This document shows, one piece after another, positions 25,187 to 33,139 of a stretch of DNA of 64,000 nt. The position numbers were made by a program, and so were the translations under genes. The notes below the pieces were generated by a model that did no database searches, was not told where the DNA came from, and worked only from the letters and a program-made list of their open reading frames with translations. How positions within the stretch are numbered: position 1 is the first letter of the stretch; every line of letters starts with the position of its first letter. The stretch is from Sediminicola sp. YIK13 (GTDB taxonomy: Bacteria; Bacteroidota; Bacteroidia; Flavobacteriales; Flavobacteriaceae), in the NCBI RefSeq assembly GCF_001430825.1, contig NZ_CP010535.1, positions 1,840,501 to 1,904,500 on the forward strand, read 5' to 3'.

Positions 25187-26044
25187 CTAATCGTGTATGA
25201 CCAAAAAAGGGATTTTGGTGTGGAAACTTATTTTTTCCACTTTGGTACTAAACACAATTTGCTGTAGAAAATTTAAATTTTTGGCAACCATTACCAGCAG
25301 GTCTATATTTCTACTTTCAACAAAACATTGTACGGCAGCCGTAACATTTTTATTGGTTATGGAATGAAAGCTGTTCTTCTTTTCAAAGGTCTCGTTGAGA
25401 TAATCTTCCAGGTATTCCTTGTTCTTAACCTGGGATTCTGTTAACAATTGCCCAGATTTAGAAGCATGCATCACCCTCATATATGACTTATTCGTTTCCA
25501 GAAGATCAGTAATGACAGAAAGTATTTTCGCCGAATAAAAAATATTATAATCAGTGGGGAATGCAATTTCTTCCAGCTTCCCAAACGAGGCCATTATAGG
25601 AACCGCCAAAGTATTGCACTTCACCTTGGTAATGACATCTCCTGTATTGCTTCCTATAACTTCCCCTAAAGCTCCCGAAGCTCCTTTGGTTCCCATTACA
25701 ATCAGATCAATTTTGCGCTCCTCTACATTTCTTCTGATACAATCGATAAAAAAACCTTGATCGTATAATGGATAGAAATGATGCTCTTTGGTTTTCGCCA
25801 TGCTCCCCACCTTTTTGAGAAAAACATGTAGTTTTTTTTTGGCCGTGGCTATCACATCTTCTACCAATACTTCTGGAGAGGTGGCATAACTCAGTCCCTG
25901 ATAAGCATACCCGCTCAAATCATTTACATGTAGTAAATAAAAATTACAAGGGCTTTTTTTCAGTAACTCCAACGCATAGGATACAGCATTAAGGGAATCT
26001 TCCGAGAAATCTGTGGGAACTAAAATATTCTTCATTATACTCAC
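25187..26044 (-). CDS. Universal stress protein, tandem UspA domains
   Basis: 285 aa, two UspA domains. The first has the ATP loop GTKGASGALGEVIGSNTGD; the second (about 150-285) is degenerate. Same layout as the USP at 23828-24679 but clearly diverged, so an old duplication. Own FNR-like promoter with a perfect -7 box 9 nt upstream of the ATG, thus a very short leader. Confidence 0.92.
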   Translation of the reverse strand: MSIMKNILVPTDFSEDSLNAVSYALELLKKSPCNFYLLHVNDLSGYAYQGLSYATSPEVLVEDVIATAKKKLHVFLKKVGSMAKTKEHHFYPLYDQGFFIDCIRRNVEERKIDLIVMGTKGASGALGEVIGSNTGDVITKVKCNTLAVPIMASFGKLEEIAFPTDYNIFYSAKILSVITDLLETNKSYMRVMHASKSGQLLTESQVKNKEYLEDYLNETFEKKNSFHSITNKNVTAAVQCFVESRNIDLLVMVAKNLNFLQQIVFSTKVEKISFHTKIPFLVIHD

Positions 26045-26053
26045 TGCTTAAAG

Positions 26054-26096
26054 CAAAAGTATTGGTACAATGTCGCATAGAATATGACAATAATCA
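26054..26096 (-). promoter_or_regulatory. FNR-like site plus perfect -7 box, USP promoter
   Basis: TGACAATAATCA at 26085-26096. Minus-strand TACTTTTG at 26061-26054 is a full match to TAnnTTTG at 29.5-bp spacing. Confidence 0.75.
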
Positions 26097-26144
26097 GTTT
26101 TAAATGACAAGGAGAGAAAAAAAGTCAACCTCACCGAAGTGCTA

Positions 26145-27197
26145 TCAGTTCATTTGCTTTAACAGATTGAGATCCAAAATTTTAATGTTCCTACCCTCAA
26201 TATCTATAATCCCTTCTTTTTTAAAACTGGAAAGTGTTCTAATAAGGCTTTCTGTGGCAATCCCGGCCACACTGGCAAGATCGCTTCTAGAAACTTTAAT
26301 GGGCTTATCCCCTGATTTGTTCAACAGATCTGCGAATTGCATAAGTGTTTGGGCCGTTTTTTTTCTCACGGAACTATAGGCCATTTGCAACAACTGCTGT
26401 TTGATCTCTGACAGGTTTTTAGAGAGCAGTCCCAAAAGTTCTATGGATACCTGATTGTTCTTTTGCAGGATGGATTTTAAAAGATCCTTGGATACTCCTA
26501 CCAGTTCCACATCCTCTACAGCAACGGCAGATTCTTCATATGGGATGTTATCCATAAAAGAAGTAAAGCCCAAAAAGTCATCAGATGGATGCAGTGAAGT
26601 AACCAATTCCTTCCCGTCGCTGTCCATTTTATAACATTTTACCGCCCCCTTAATACTTAAGTATATTTTATTGGAATGGTCCCCTTCCTGATAAATGGTC
26701 TCCCCATTTTTGAAGGAATATATTTGCCCATGGTCATCAAAAAAGTTTTTCAGCTCATTTAAATTACGCAGTTCTTGCTGATCTTCAGAAAGCTTCTTTT
26801 GCCCATTATTCTTTATTTGGGCTAGAATCTCGGCTTTGGCCAACCTACTTTCTATGGCACTAAAGAGGTCTTCCTCTTCAAAAGGTTTGGTCAAATAATC
26901 ATCGGCACCCAAGTCCATTCCTTTTCTTATTTCCTTGTGCTCTGTCTTGGCGGTCAGGAAAATAAAGGGAATATGATTGGTCTTTTCATTGGAGGTCAAA
27001 GCCTGCAATACCCCATACCCATCTATTTCGGGCATCATGATATCACATACCACAATATCAGGTATATTGTCCAAAGCGTATTGAATCCCCAATTTTCCGT
27101 TTGGAGCAGTTATAACCTTGTAATTGGCCAATTCCAATAGTTCTTGGGTATTTTCCCGCAAAGCCAAATCATCTTCAATTAAAAGTACCGTTTTCAT
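26145..27197 (-). CDS. Response regulator fused to a Crp/FNR-type transcription factor (RR-Crp 2)
   Basis: 350 aa. Receiver domain 1-120 with Asp52 in CDIMMPEIDG, FLTAKTEHKE and TKPFEEED; cNMP-binding-like roll (about 160-270); wHTH (about 280-340) with recognition helix ATESLIR, keeping Glu316 and Arg320. Same design as RR-Crp 1 and probably its paralog, so both likely read TGAY-N4-RTCA. No Cys cluster for Fe-S. The ATG lies 2 nt after the kinase stop, so the pair is one operon. No clear FNR-like site lies upstream of the operon, unlike the LOV kinase operon. Confidence 0.92.
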   Translation of the reverse strand: MKTVLLIEDDLALRENTQELLELANYKVITAPNGKLGIQYALDNIPDIVVCDIMMPEIDGYGVLQALTSNEKTNHIPFIFLTAKTEHKEIRKGMDLGADDYLTKPFEEEDLFSAIESRLAKAEILAQIKNNGQKKLSEDQQELRNLNELKNFFDDHGQIYSFKNGETIYQEGDHSNKIYLSIKGAVKCYKMDSDGKELVTSLHPSDDFLGFTSFMDNIPYEESAVAVEDVELVGVSKDLLKSILQKNNQVSIELLGLLSKNLSEIKQQLLQMAYSSVRKKTAQTLMQFADLLNKSGDKPIKVSRSDLASVAGIATESLIRTLSSFKKEGIIDIEGRNIKILDLNLLKQMN

Positions 27198-27199
27198 TC

Positions 27200-28432
27200 T
27201 TAATTTAAATTATGTAATAAAGGTAGCTGAATACTAAAGGTTGAACCCATATTTTCCTGGCTTGTAAAGTCTATTGATCCTCCAAGATTTTCCAAGTGGC
27301 CTTTAACTATATTCAAACCTATCCCCGTACCTTGGGTCAATAGGGCATTTTCTGCCCTGAAATACCGATTGAATATATATTTTTGTTCCTCTTTGGGAAT
27401 ACCCATACCCTGATCTATGACCTTTAAAGTAACCATTTTTTTGTTATGTTCCACCTGTATATCTATGGGAGCGTATTCCGGGGAATATTTAATGGCATTA
27501 TGTATGAGGTTGGATAAAATCAATTCCAGGATTTTCTCATCAAAATCTATGATCACATCATCAATGTTATCCGGGTAACGTATGTTCTGTCCTGTTTTCA
27601 ATAGCATATTGGCATCATAAATGACTTCGTTCACCAATTTGCTCAATGGGAACGTAGTAAATTTATAATTTACTTTCCCAGATTCCAATCGTTCCACTGA
27701 TAGAAAATCGGTGAGGATGGTATCCAAATATTTTACCTTGTTCTTAATGGTATCCAGATGTTTGTCCCTTTTAGATTGTTGATCACTTAGCTGGTATTTG
27801 GATATCAGGGTGGCAGAGGTTAGGATACTGCTCAATGGTGTTTTGAATTCATGGGATACCAAGGAGAGAAACTTTGTTTTAAGATCATTGAGTTCCCGTT
27901 CTTTCTTGAGGGCCATTTTGGCCTTGCTTTCTGCCTCTTTTCTTAGGTTGACCTCTCCCCTAAGCTCTAGAACGATATCATTTAATTCTCTGGTGCGCAA
28001 TTCTATTTTAGCCTCCAGTTGAGAATTGAGCTCACTGATCTGTCGCTCTTGTTGCTTTCTTTGTGTAATATCTATGACCAGGGCCATTACATATGTGACC
28101 CCATCTACTTCAAAAGGATTGAGCCCAGCCTCGACGGGAAATTCCTCGCCATTTTTTCGCATTCCGAACAAATCACGGCCTTGACCCATTTGGCGTTTAT
28201 TGCTCTTCTGCATAAAGCCCGCAAAATGACCGCCATGATTGTGATGAAATTTTTGGGGTATCAAGGTATTCAAGGGTTTCCCAATTAAGGCGCCATTGCT
28301 GTACCCGAACATTTCATTGGCAGAGTTGTTAGTGGCTACGATGAATTGTTCCCTGTTCACCACAATGATTCCTTCGGAAATAGCACTGGAGAGCAAATTA
28401 AAAATATTGCTGTTCTCTTTAAAAAATCTCAT
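27200..28432 (-). CDS. PAS sensor histidine kinase, FixL-like PAS
   Basis: 410 aa, no membrane segment. PAS domain (about 8-125), coiled coil (about 130-185), HisKA with SHEFKTPLSSI, and HATPase with NAIKY, DQGMGIPKE and GTGIGLNIVK. The PAS holds the stretch FHHNHGGHF and GQGRDLFGMRKNGEEFP, which aligns with the FixL haem-PAS including the position of the proximal His; many relatives with this motif are not haem proteins, so oxygen sensing is only a possibility. A -7-like TAACTTTG lies at 28444-28437, only 4 nt before the ATG. Partner is RR-Crp 2. Confidence 0.9.
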   Translation of the reverse strand: MRFFKENSNIFNLLSSAISEGIIVVNREQFIVATNNSANEMFGYSNGALIGKPLNTLIPQKFHHNHGGHFAGFMQKSNKRQMGQGRDLFGMRKNGEEFPVEAGLNPFEVDGVTYVMALVIDITQRKQQERQISELNSQLEAKIELRTRELNDIVLELRGEVNLRKEAESKAKMALKKERELNDLKTKFLSLVSHEFKTPLSSILTSATLISKYQLSDQQSKRDKHLDTIKNKVKYLDTILTDFLSVERLESGKVNYKFTTFPLSKLVNEVIYDANMLLKTGQNIRYPDNIDDVIIDFDEKILELILSNLIHNAIKYSPEYAPIDIQVEHNKKMVTLKVIDQGMGIPKEEQKYIFNRYFRAENALLTQGTGIGLNIVKGHLENLGGSIDFTSQENMGSTFSIQLPLLHNLN

Positions 28433-28517
28433 ATTCCAAAGTTAATCTATTACATTTTGCCCTTGTAAAATATTTGTTAAAAACCGGTAGTGTAATTGCT
28501 TCCATCCTAATTAAATA

Positions 28518-28907
28518 TCAATTTAGATAATTAGCTCCCTTTTCCCTTAAAAATTGAATTTTATAATGGAACATTTCAGCCATTTTGTGAGCCCTCCATT
28601 TTGCCTCTTCGGCCTTTTTCCCTACAAAATGTTCCTCCATGGTCCTATTAAACAACTGCAACCAACGATCAAAATGCTCTTGGTGCAAAGGTAGTTTGGC
28701 ATGAGGGGCAAATGGGCTTCCATTGTAAGTATGATCCCCCAATAAGAGCGTCTGCCAAAAACTATACATTTTCTCCAGGTGGACTGCCCACTTATCACCA
28801 ATTACCTTGTTGAATATAACACCTATCACCTCATCTTGCCTAACTTTAGCATAAAAGGTATCCACCAAAAATTTAATATCCTCCAAGGTCGCAATTTCCC
28901 GTTTCAT
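28518..28907 (-). CDS. Group III truncated haemoglobin
   Basis: 129 aa, whole-length trHb of group III: FLVDTFYAKVRQDEVIGVIF (helices B/C), a PheCD1-like region, WAVHLEKMYSFWQTLLLGDHTYNGSPFAPH (helices E/F, with the GSPFAPH signature) and LPLHQEHFDRWLQLFNRTM with the proximal His. Cytosolic haem protein; binds O2, NO or peroxide, and is often found in microaerobes. Upstream of the kinase pair but with no FNR-like site of the usual spacing. Confidence 0.93.
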   Translation of the reverse strand: MKREIATLEDIKFLVDTFYAKVRQDEVIGVIFNKVIGDKWAVHLEKMYSFWQTLLLGDHTYNGSPFAPHAKLPLHQEHFDRWLQLFNRTMEEHFVGKKAEEAKWRAHKMAEMFHYKIQFLREKGANYLN

Positions 28908-29056
28908 GATCTAAAATTACTCCATAAAATACACTAAAGGAAATACTACCCCATCTCATTTTTAACTTACAGAATATTTAACCTTCCCAGCACCCTAGTC
29001 TTGCCCATTTTCCATTAAATTTATACGCTCAAAACAACGGAGGGGAATTATTGGGA

Positions 29057-30445
29057 ATGTTATATACGGTTATTGATATAGAGACCACAGGGAATGGCGT
29101 AAAAGGGAATAGGATTACCGAAATTGCCATTTTCAAGTATGATGGGGATACCATAATTGATGAATTTACGTCATTGGTCAATCCAGAATGCGACATCCCC
29201 TATTTTATAACCGGCTTGACGGGAATTGACAACGATATGGTCCGCAACGCTCCCAAGTTGGAGGAGATTACCGATAAGATATTGGCCATTACCAAGGACA
29301 CTGTTTTTGTGGCACACAATGTCAATTTTGACTACAATATTATAAAAAATCAACTCCAAGAACTGGGCATAGCCTTTTCTAGAAAGAAACTATGTACTAT
29401 ACGCCTGTCCCGCAAATTGGTGCCAGGACTACATTCCTATAGTTTAGGGAAACTGTGCACCTCTCTTGACATTCCCCTTACCGACAGGCATAGGGCAAGA
29501 GGAGATGCCCATGCCACCGTTCTATTATTAGAGCGGATGCTCAGTACGGAAGGAGCGGAATCGGTCATTCAGGCCTTTTTAAATTCCCGCTCCCAGGAGG
29601 CTACCTTACCCCCTGCACTATCCAAATTAAATTTTGATTCCTTACCTACCTCCAGCGGGGTCTACTATTTTAAGAACTCCAAAAAGAAGATCATTTATGT
29701 GGGCAAGGCCAATAACATAAAGAAACGGGTGTTGGGGCACTTCTACGACAAATCATCCAAAGAAGTGGTAATGTGCCAAGAAACGGCCCATATAGATTTT
29801 GAGCTTTCAGGCAGTGAATTGCTAGCGCTCCTGATGGAATCTGCCGCCATCAAACATTATTTCCCACAATACAACAGATCCCAGAAGAAACCTACCCAAC
29901 AGTATGGCATCTTCACCTATGAGGATAGAAATGGCATTCTGCATTTAGCGTTCAATAAGCTGAAACAGGCACCCAATGCCTTTGTGACCTTCAATAATAT
30001 TACGGAAAGCAGGGCCTATCTGGAACAAATCTGCATGGATTTTTCATTGTGTCCCAAATACTGCCATCTACAAGAAAATGTCACTGTTTGCTCACATTAT
30101 AAGATTATTACGTGTGAGGGGATTTGCCGGGACAAGGAACCTGCTGAGAGGTACAACAAAAAAGTTAATGCAGCTGTGGCCCATATGGTTGCTAAGAATG
30201 ATGATATTATCATTAAGGAAAAAGGCAGGAGTTCAGAGGAAGAAGCATTTGTCCTCATTAAAAATGGACAGTATTCTGGTTATGGCTTCATAGAAAAGGA
30301 AAACGCCATTAACTCTTTGGAGGACATAGCTGCGTTCTTAAAGCCACAAAAAGATAATTTAGATACCCAACGAATCCTTAAATCCTATTTAAGCAGAAAT
30401 ACCATGAATGTTATTCCCATTATGGAACTGTTTGAGTCTCATTAA
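29057..30445 (+). CDS. DEDDh exonuclease fused to a GIY-YIG nuclease (DnaQ-UvrC-like)
   Basis: 462 aa from ATG 29057; the frame also opens with TTG at 29051, but the ATG behind GGGAATTATTGGGA is better. The DnaQ/epsilon-like 3'-5' exonuclease occupies 1-160 (VIDIETTG with Asp7 and Glu9, AHNVNFDYN, and HRARGDA near residue 155). A UvrC-type GIY-YIG domain follows (about 195-275: SGVYYFKNSKKKIIYVGKA), then a C-terminal domain with a Cys-rich patch (SLCPKYCHL, CSHYKIITCEGIC). Fusion proteins of this type are widespread in Bacteroidota and in Actinobacteria, presumably in DNA repair; no UvrA/B here. Single gene. Confidence 0.92.
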   Translation: MLYTVIDIETTGNGVKGNRITEIAIFKYDGDTIIDEFTSLVNPECDIPYFITGLTGIDNDMVRNAPKLEEITDKILAITKDTVFVAHNVNFDYNIIKNQLQELGIAFSRKKLCTIRLSRKLVPGLHSYSLGKLCTSLDIPLTDRHRARGDAHATVLLLERMLSTEGAESVIQAFLNSRSQEATLPPALSKLNFDSLPTSSGVYYFKNSKKKIIYVGKANNIKKRVLGHFYDKSSKEVVMCQETAHIDFELSGSELLALLMESAAIKHYFPQYNRSQKKPTQQYGIFTYEDRNGILHLAFNKLKQAPNAFVTFNNITESRAYLEQICMDFSLCPKYCHLQENVTVCSHYKIITCEGICRDKEPAERYNKKVNAAVAHMVAKNDDIIIKEKGRSSEEEAFVLIKNGQYSGYGFIEKENAINSLEDIAAFLKPQKDNLDTQRILKSYLSRNTMNVIPIMELFESH

Positions 30446-30480
30446 AGGTTGTAGGCGGCAATTAAGGATCTAAAAACCAA

Positions 30481-30576
30481 CTATTTATTCATTTTTGAGT
30501 ACATCCTCATCACAAAAAGGAGCCAGACAACAAAGATGATGCCTACGACTATGGAGTATATATAGATAAGTTCCAT
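30481..30576 (-). CDS. 31-residue membrane microprotein
   Basis: 31 codons and TAG: MELIYIYSIVVGIIFVVWLL then FVMRMYSKMNK. One strong transmembrane helix, with a basic tail. Its ATG overlaps the stop of the upstream small protein (TAATG, 30574-30578), so the two are translationally coupled. Unknown function; the coupling makes a two-subunit small membrane complex likely. Confidence 0.6.
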   Translation of the reverse strand: MELIYIYSIVVGIIFVVWLLFVMRMYSKMNK

Positions 30577-30770
30577 TACTTTTTGTACTTTAAATAGTTC
30601 ATAAAACCTAAAATGGTCGGTGCCCAAAAGGCGATAAAGATGCCTTCAAGTTTATCCCCTTGCAAGAAGTGGTATTCAGAAACAATTATTATGGATAATA
30701 CGACAAGGAGCATGATGCAATTCATGATCCCTATTCTTTCAATAAAATCTTTAATCATTTTTACAATCAT
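30576..30770 (-). CDS. Small two-helix membrane protein of unknown function
   Basis: 64 aa. Hydrophobic segments at about 15-31 (IMNCIMLLVVLSIIIVS) and 42-58 (LEGIFIAFWAPTILGFM), ends basic. The start may instead be the Met at position 5. Coupled to the 31-aa protein through a TAATG overlap. No family recognised. It lies between the exonuclease gene (opposite strand) and a 326-nt gap. Confidence 0.6.
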   Translation of the reverse strand: MIVKMIKDFIERIGIMNCIMLLVVLSIIIVSEYHFLQGDKLEGIFIAFWAPTILGFMNYLKYKK

Positions 30771-31096
30771 ACTGCATTGGAATATATGAAAATACCTCGA
30801 ACAAATAACAAAGAAATTAGGTTTTTATTAACATCTACAAACTCCCCCTGTTATGTTACAAATATAACCGAAATTCATCGTTATTCTTTTATCTAAAGCT
30901 ATTGATATTTATTATGATTCTATTTTCTCCATTTATGATATAAATACGCCATACTATTTACCGTATACCATACCTTTGATGCACTATTTTAAGGAGCACC
31001 ATAGATTGGGCACTTGTTTCGAATCTAAGGTATGGAAGGAAAGTGCGAAAAAAAATTCAACCTATCCTTTCCGGTTGAATTTTTTCAATTGAAGTT
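30771..31096. other. Intergenic region with a distant inverted repeat
   Basis: 326 nt. Holds CCATACCTT (30968-30976) and AAGGTATGG (31027-31035), 9-bp arms 50 nt apart, and the terminator at 31051-31084. Two one-base-off FNR-like sites (30903 and 30936) do not line up with a -7 box. Confidence 0.5.
31051..31084 (-). terminator. Intrinsic terminator after the DUF2892 gene
   Basis: Arms AAAAATTCAACC (31051-31062) and GGTTGAATTTTT (31073-31084) with a 10-nt loop, T-run on the minus strand side. Lies 12 nt past the DUF2892 stop. Confidence 0.82.
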
Positions 31097-31315
31097 CTAG
31101 AAATCATCCTTATTTTTTTGACCAAATGTATTCCATCCCATTATGGAATATAAAGGGCAAAAGCCTACCAGGCTGGTAAGGGCAAAAACACCAATTACTG
31201 CCAATAAAACATAGGACAAAATACCATCTACCACATTATAGTAGATTAAAAGGCCCATGGCCAAGGCCAACAAAAAACGTATTGACCTATCCACAGCACC
31301 CATATTTGTTTTCAT
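31097..31315 (-). CDS. DUF2892 (YgaP-type) membrane protein
   Basis: 72 aa, starts MKTNMGAVDRSIRFLLA as the family does, two membrane helices (about 12-28 and 32-50), then GFCPLYSIMGWNTF, where the Cys-Pro-Leu-Tyr motif is diagnostic. Known mates of DUF2892 are rhodaneses and sulfur genes; the MBL-rhodanese gene lies close by (31605). Second of two small membrane genes under the FNR-like site at 31493-31504. Confidence 0.9.
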   Translation of the reverse strand: MKTNMGAVDRSIRFLLALAMGLLIYYNVVDGILSYVLLAVIGVFALTSLVGFCPLYSIMGWNTFGQKNKDDF

Positions 31316-31326
31316 GATCTTGAGCT

Positions 31327-31434
31327 TTATCCGTTCAGGAATTGAACCAGCAAAATTATAAAATTGGCAAGGCTTATCGTTGCTATTATAAGTAAAGTCC
31401 CCATGACAAATTTTCCGAGATAAATAGTTTTCAT
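31327..31434 (-). CDS. 35-residue membrane microprotein
   Basis: 35 codons and TAA: MKTIYLGKFVMGTLLIIATI then SLANFIILLVQFLNG. One long hydrophobic helix. The stop is 11 nt upstream of the DUF2892 ATG, so both are cotranscribed. Its ATG lies 27 nt behind the -7 box of a class II FNR-like promoter, which argues it is real. No family recognised. Confidence 0.65.
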   Translation of the reverse strand: MKTIYLGKFVMGTLLIIATISLANFIILLVQFLNG

Positions 31435-31461
31435 ATCATTTCTCTTATAATGTTCTTGAGA

Positions 31462-31504
31462 TAAATATACCTTGACAAAGGAACTTAAAACATGACCTAA
31501 ATCA
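31462..31504 (-). promoter_or_regulatory. FNR-like site plus -7 box, promoter of the 35-aa/DUF2892 unit
   Basis: TGACCTAAATCA at 31493-31504. Minus-strand TATATTTA at 31469-31462, spacing 29.5 bp. Confidence 0.68.
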
Positions 31505-31556
31505 GAAAGCCCATAAATTTTTAAAAAATGATATTGAAGATCCTAGGTCTATCCAT

Positions 31557-31582
31557 AAAAAAACCCCACCGATAGGTGAGGT
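31557..31582 (-). terminator. Intrinsic terminator after the MBL-rhodanese gene
   Basis: Arms ACCCCACC (31563-31570) and GGTGAGGT (31575-31582), one G-T pair, loop GATA, minus-strand T-run from 31563 to 31557. 22 nt past the stop. Confidence 0.85.
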
Positions 31583-31604
31583 CTTTGACTGTGTTTGTAT
31601 GGTA

Positions 31605-33014
31605 TTAGAGGGTGGTAGGACATACATAATCCGTTACCGGTACACCGGCTTCTTTAAGAGCGCCAAAACCACCTGCAATGTCTATGAGGTTGTGTATACC
31701 TCTACTTTTAAGGATGGATGCTGCAATTACAGAACGGTAACCTCCCGCACAATGCACATAAAATGTTTCTTCTTTTGGAAATTCGGCCATATGATCGTTA
31801 AGGAAATCCAATGGTGTGTTATTGGCATCCACAACGTGTTCAGATTGGTATTCACTTTCCTTGCGAACGTCGAATACCGGGCCATGTGTTTTAGCTTCAG
31901 ACTTCTTAAATTCTTCAGCGGGGATGGAGGTAATGGTATCATATTCCTTCCCAGCCTTTTTCCAAGCTTCAAAACCACCCTTTAAATACCCTGTGGTTCC
32001 ATCAAACCCTACTCGGGACAGTCTCGTAACCGCCTCCTCTTCCCTACCTTCAGGGGTAATCAGCAAAATGGGCTGTTTTACATCGGCTATCAGGGCTCCC
32101 ACCCAAGGGGCGAATCCTCCATCGAGACCAATAAAAATGGACTGTGGTATATGACCCTTCACAAATTCGTTCTGGTGCCGCACGTCAAGCACAATAGCAG
32201 CAGTTTCGTTGGCGGCCTCTTCAAATTCATCGGGAGAAAGGGCTATGGTTCCCCTTTCTATGACCTCTGAAATATCATCATATCCTTCCCTGTTCATCTT
32301 TACATTTAAGGGGAAGTATTTTGGCGGTGGCAAGAGTCCGTCCGTGACCTCTTTTATAAACTCTTCTTTGGTCATATCTGCCCTAAGGGCATAATTCATA
32401 TTCTTCTGGTTCCCTAGGGTATCCACAGTCTCCTTCATCATATTCTTACCACAGGCAGAGCCTGCACCGTGTGCCGGGTATACAATCACATCGTCGGCCA
32501 AGGGCATAATTTTATTCCGTAAGCTATCAAACAATAGCCCCGCAAGATCTTCTTGGGTCATACTAGCCGCTTTTTGCGCCAGATCCGGCCTTCCCACATC
32601 TCCCAGGAAGAGGGTGTCCCCTGAAAATATCGCATGGTCCTTTCCTTTTTCGTCCCTCAACAAATAAGTTGTACTTTCCATGGTATGCCCCGGGGTATGC
32701 AATACTTTAATGGTAATATCCCCAAGTTTAAATTCCTGTCCGTCTTTGGCAATAATGGCATCGAAAGACGGATTGGCATTGGGACCAAAAACAATTGGCG
32801 CACCTGTTTCCTTGGATAGGGTAACGTGGCCACTCACAAAATCGGCATGAAAATGGGTTTCCAAAATATATTTTATCTCTGCCTTATCGGCCTTTGCCCT
32901 TTTTAAATAGGGTTCCACCTCACGTAACGGATCAATAATGGCAACCTCGCCCTTACTTTCTATATAATAGGCTCCTTGTGCCAAACAACCTGTATAAATT
33001 TGTTCTATTTTCAT
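31605..33014 (-). CDS. Persulfide dioxygenase-like MBL fused to two rhodanese domains
   Basis: 469 aa from the third Met (MKIEQIYTG). MBL domain 1-235 with THFHADFVSGH and SGDTLFLGDVGRPDLA, which is the ETHE1-type persulfide dioxygenase signature. First rhodanese (about 265-350) has no active-site Cys (ILLITPEGR) and is likely structural; second (about 375-465) has the catalytic HCAGGYRS loop. Expected reaction: oxidises glutathione- or protein-type persulfide to sulfite, with sulfur transfer by the second domain; cytosolic. An own promoter with a GTAAC-N4-GTTAC site lies upstream. Confidence 0.92.
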   Translation of the reverse strand: MKIEQIYTGCLAQGAYYIESKGEVAIIDPLREVEPYLKRAKADKAEIKYILETHFHADFVSGHVTLSKETGAPIVFGPNANPSFDAIIAKDGQEFKLGDITIKVLHTPGHTMESTTYLLRDEKGKDHAIFSGDTLFLGDVGRPDLAQKAASMTQEDLAGLLFDSLRNKIMPLADDVIVYPAHGAGSACGKNMMKETVDTLGNQKNMNYALRADMTKEEFIKEVTDGLLPPPKYFPLNVKMNREGYDDISEVIERGTIALSPDEFEEAANETAAIVLDVRHQNEFVKGHIPQSIFIGLDGGFAPWVGALIADVKQPILLITPEGREEEAVTRLSRVGFDGTTGYLKGGFEAWKKAGKEYDTITSIPAEEFKKSEAKTHGPVFDVRKESEYQSEHVVDANNTPLDFLNDHMAEFPKEETFYVHCAGGYRSVIAASILKSRGIHNLIDIAGGFGALKEAGVPVTDYVCPTTL

Positions 33015-33038
33015 CATCAAATCTCTTTAGTTATACGT

Positions 33039-33063
33039 TACTCCCACTCCTTAGGGGGGAGTA
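33039..33063. repeat. 7-bp inverted repeat upstream of the MBL-rhodanese gene
   Basis: TACTCCC (33039-33045) and GGGAGTA (33057-33063), with a G-run inside the loop. It lies in the leader of the MBL-rhodanese transcript and just past the SulP stop. May be a leader hairpin; role unknown. Confidence 0.45.
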
Positions 33064-33095
33064 TTATTTCTATTCTTAATCGCTTTATTCTTCTA

Positions 33096-33139
33096 CAAAT
33101 TTAGCAATTACCATTCATGCACACAGTAACATTAGTTAC
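33096..33139 (-). promoter_or_regulatory. GTAAC-N4-GTTAC site plus perfect -7 box, MBL-rhodanese promoter
   Basis: GTAACATTAGTTAC at 33126-33139, overlapping the SulP stop. Minus-strand TAAATTTG at 33103-33096 is a perfect -7 box, 29.5 bp from the site centre. Same geometry as the FNR-like sites but a different half site. Confidence 0.68.

Noticed and set aside
30903-30947. FNR-like sites TGATATTTATTA and TGATATAAATAC
   Set aside because: Each has a mismatch and neither has a -7 box at the right spacing.
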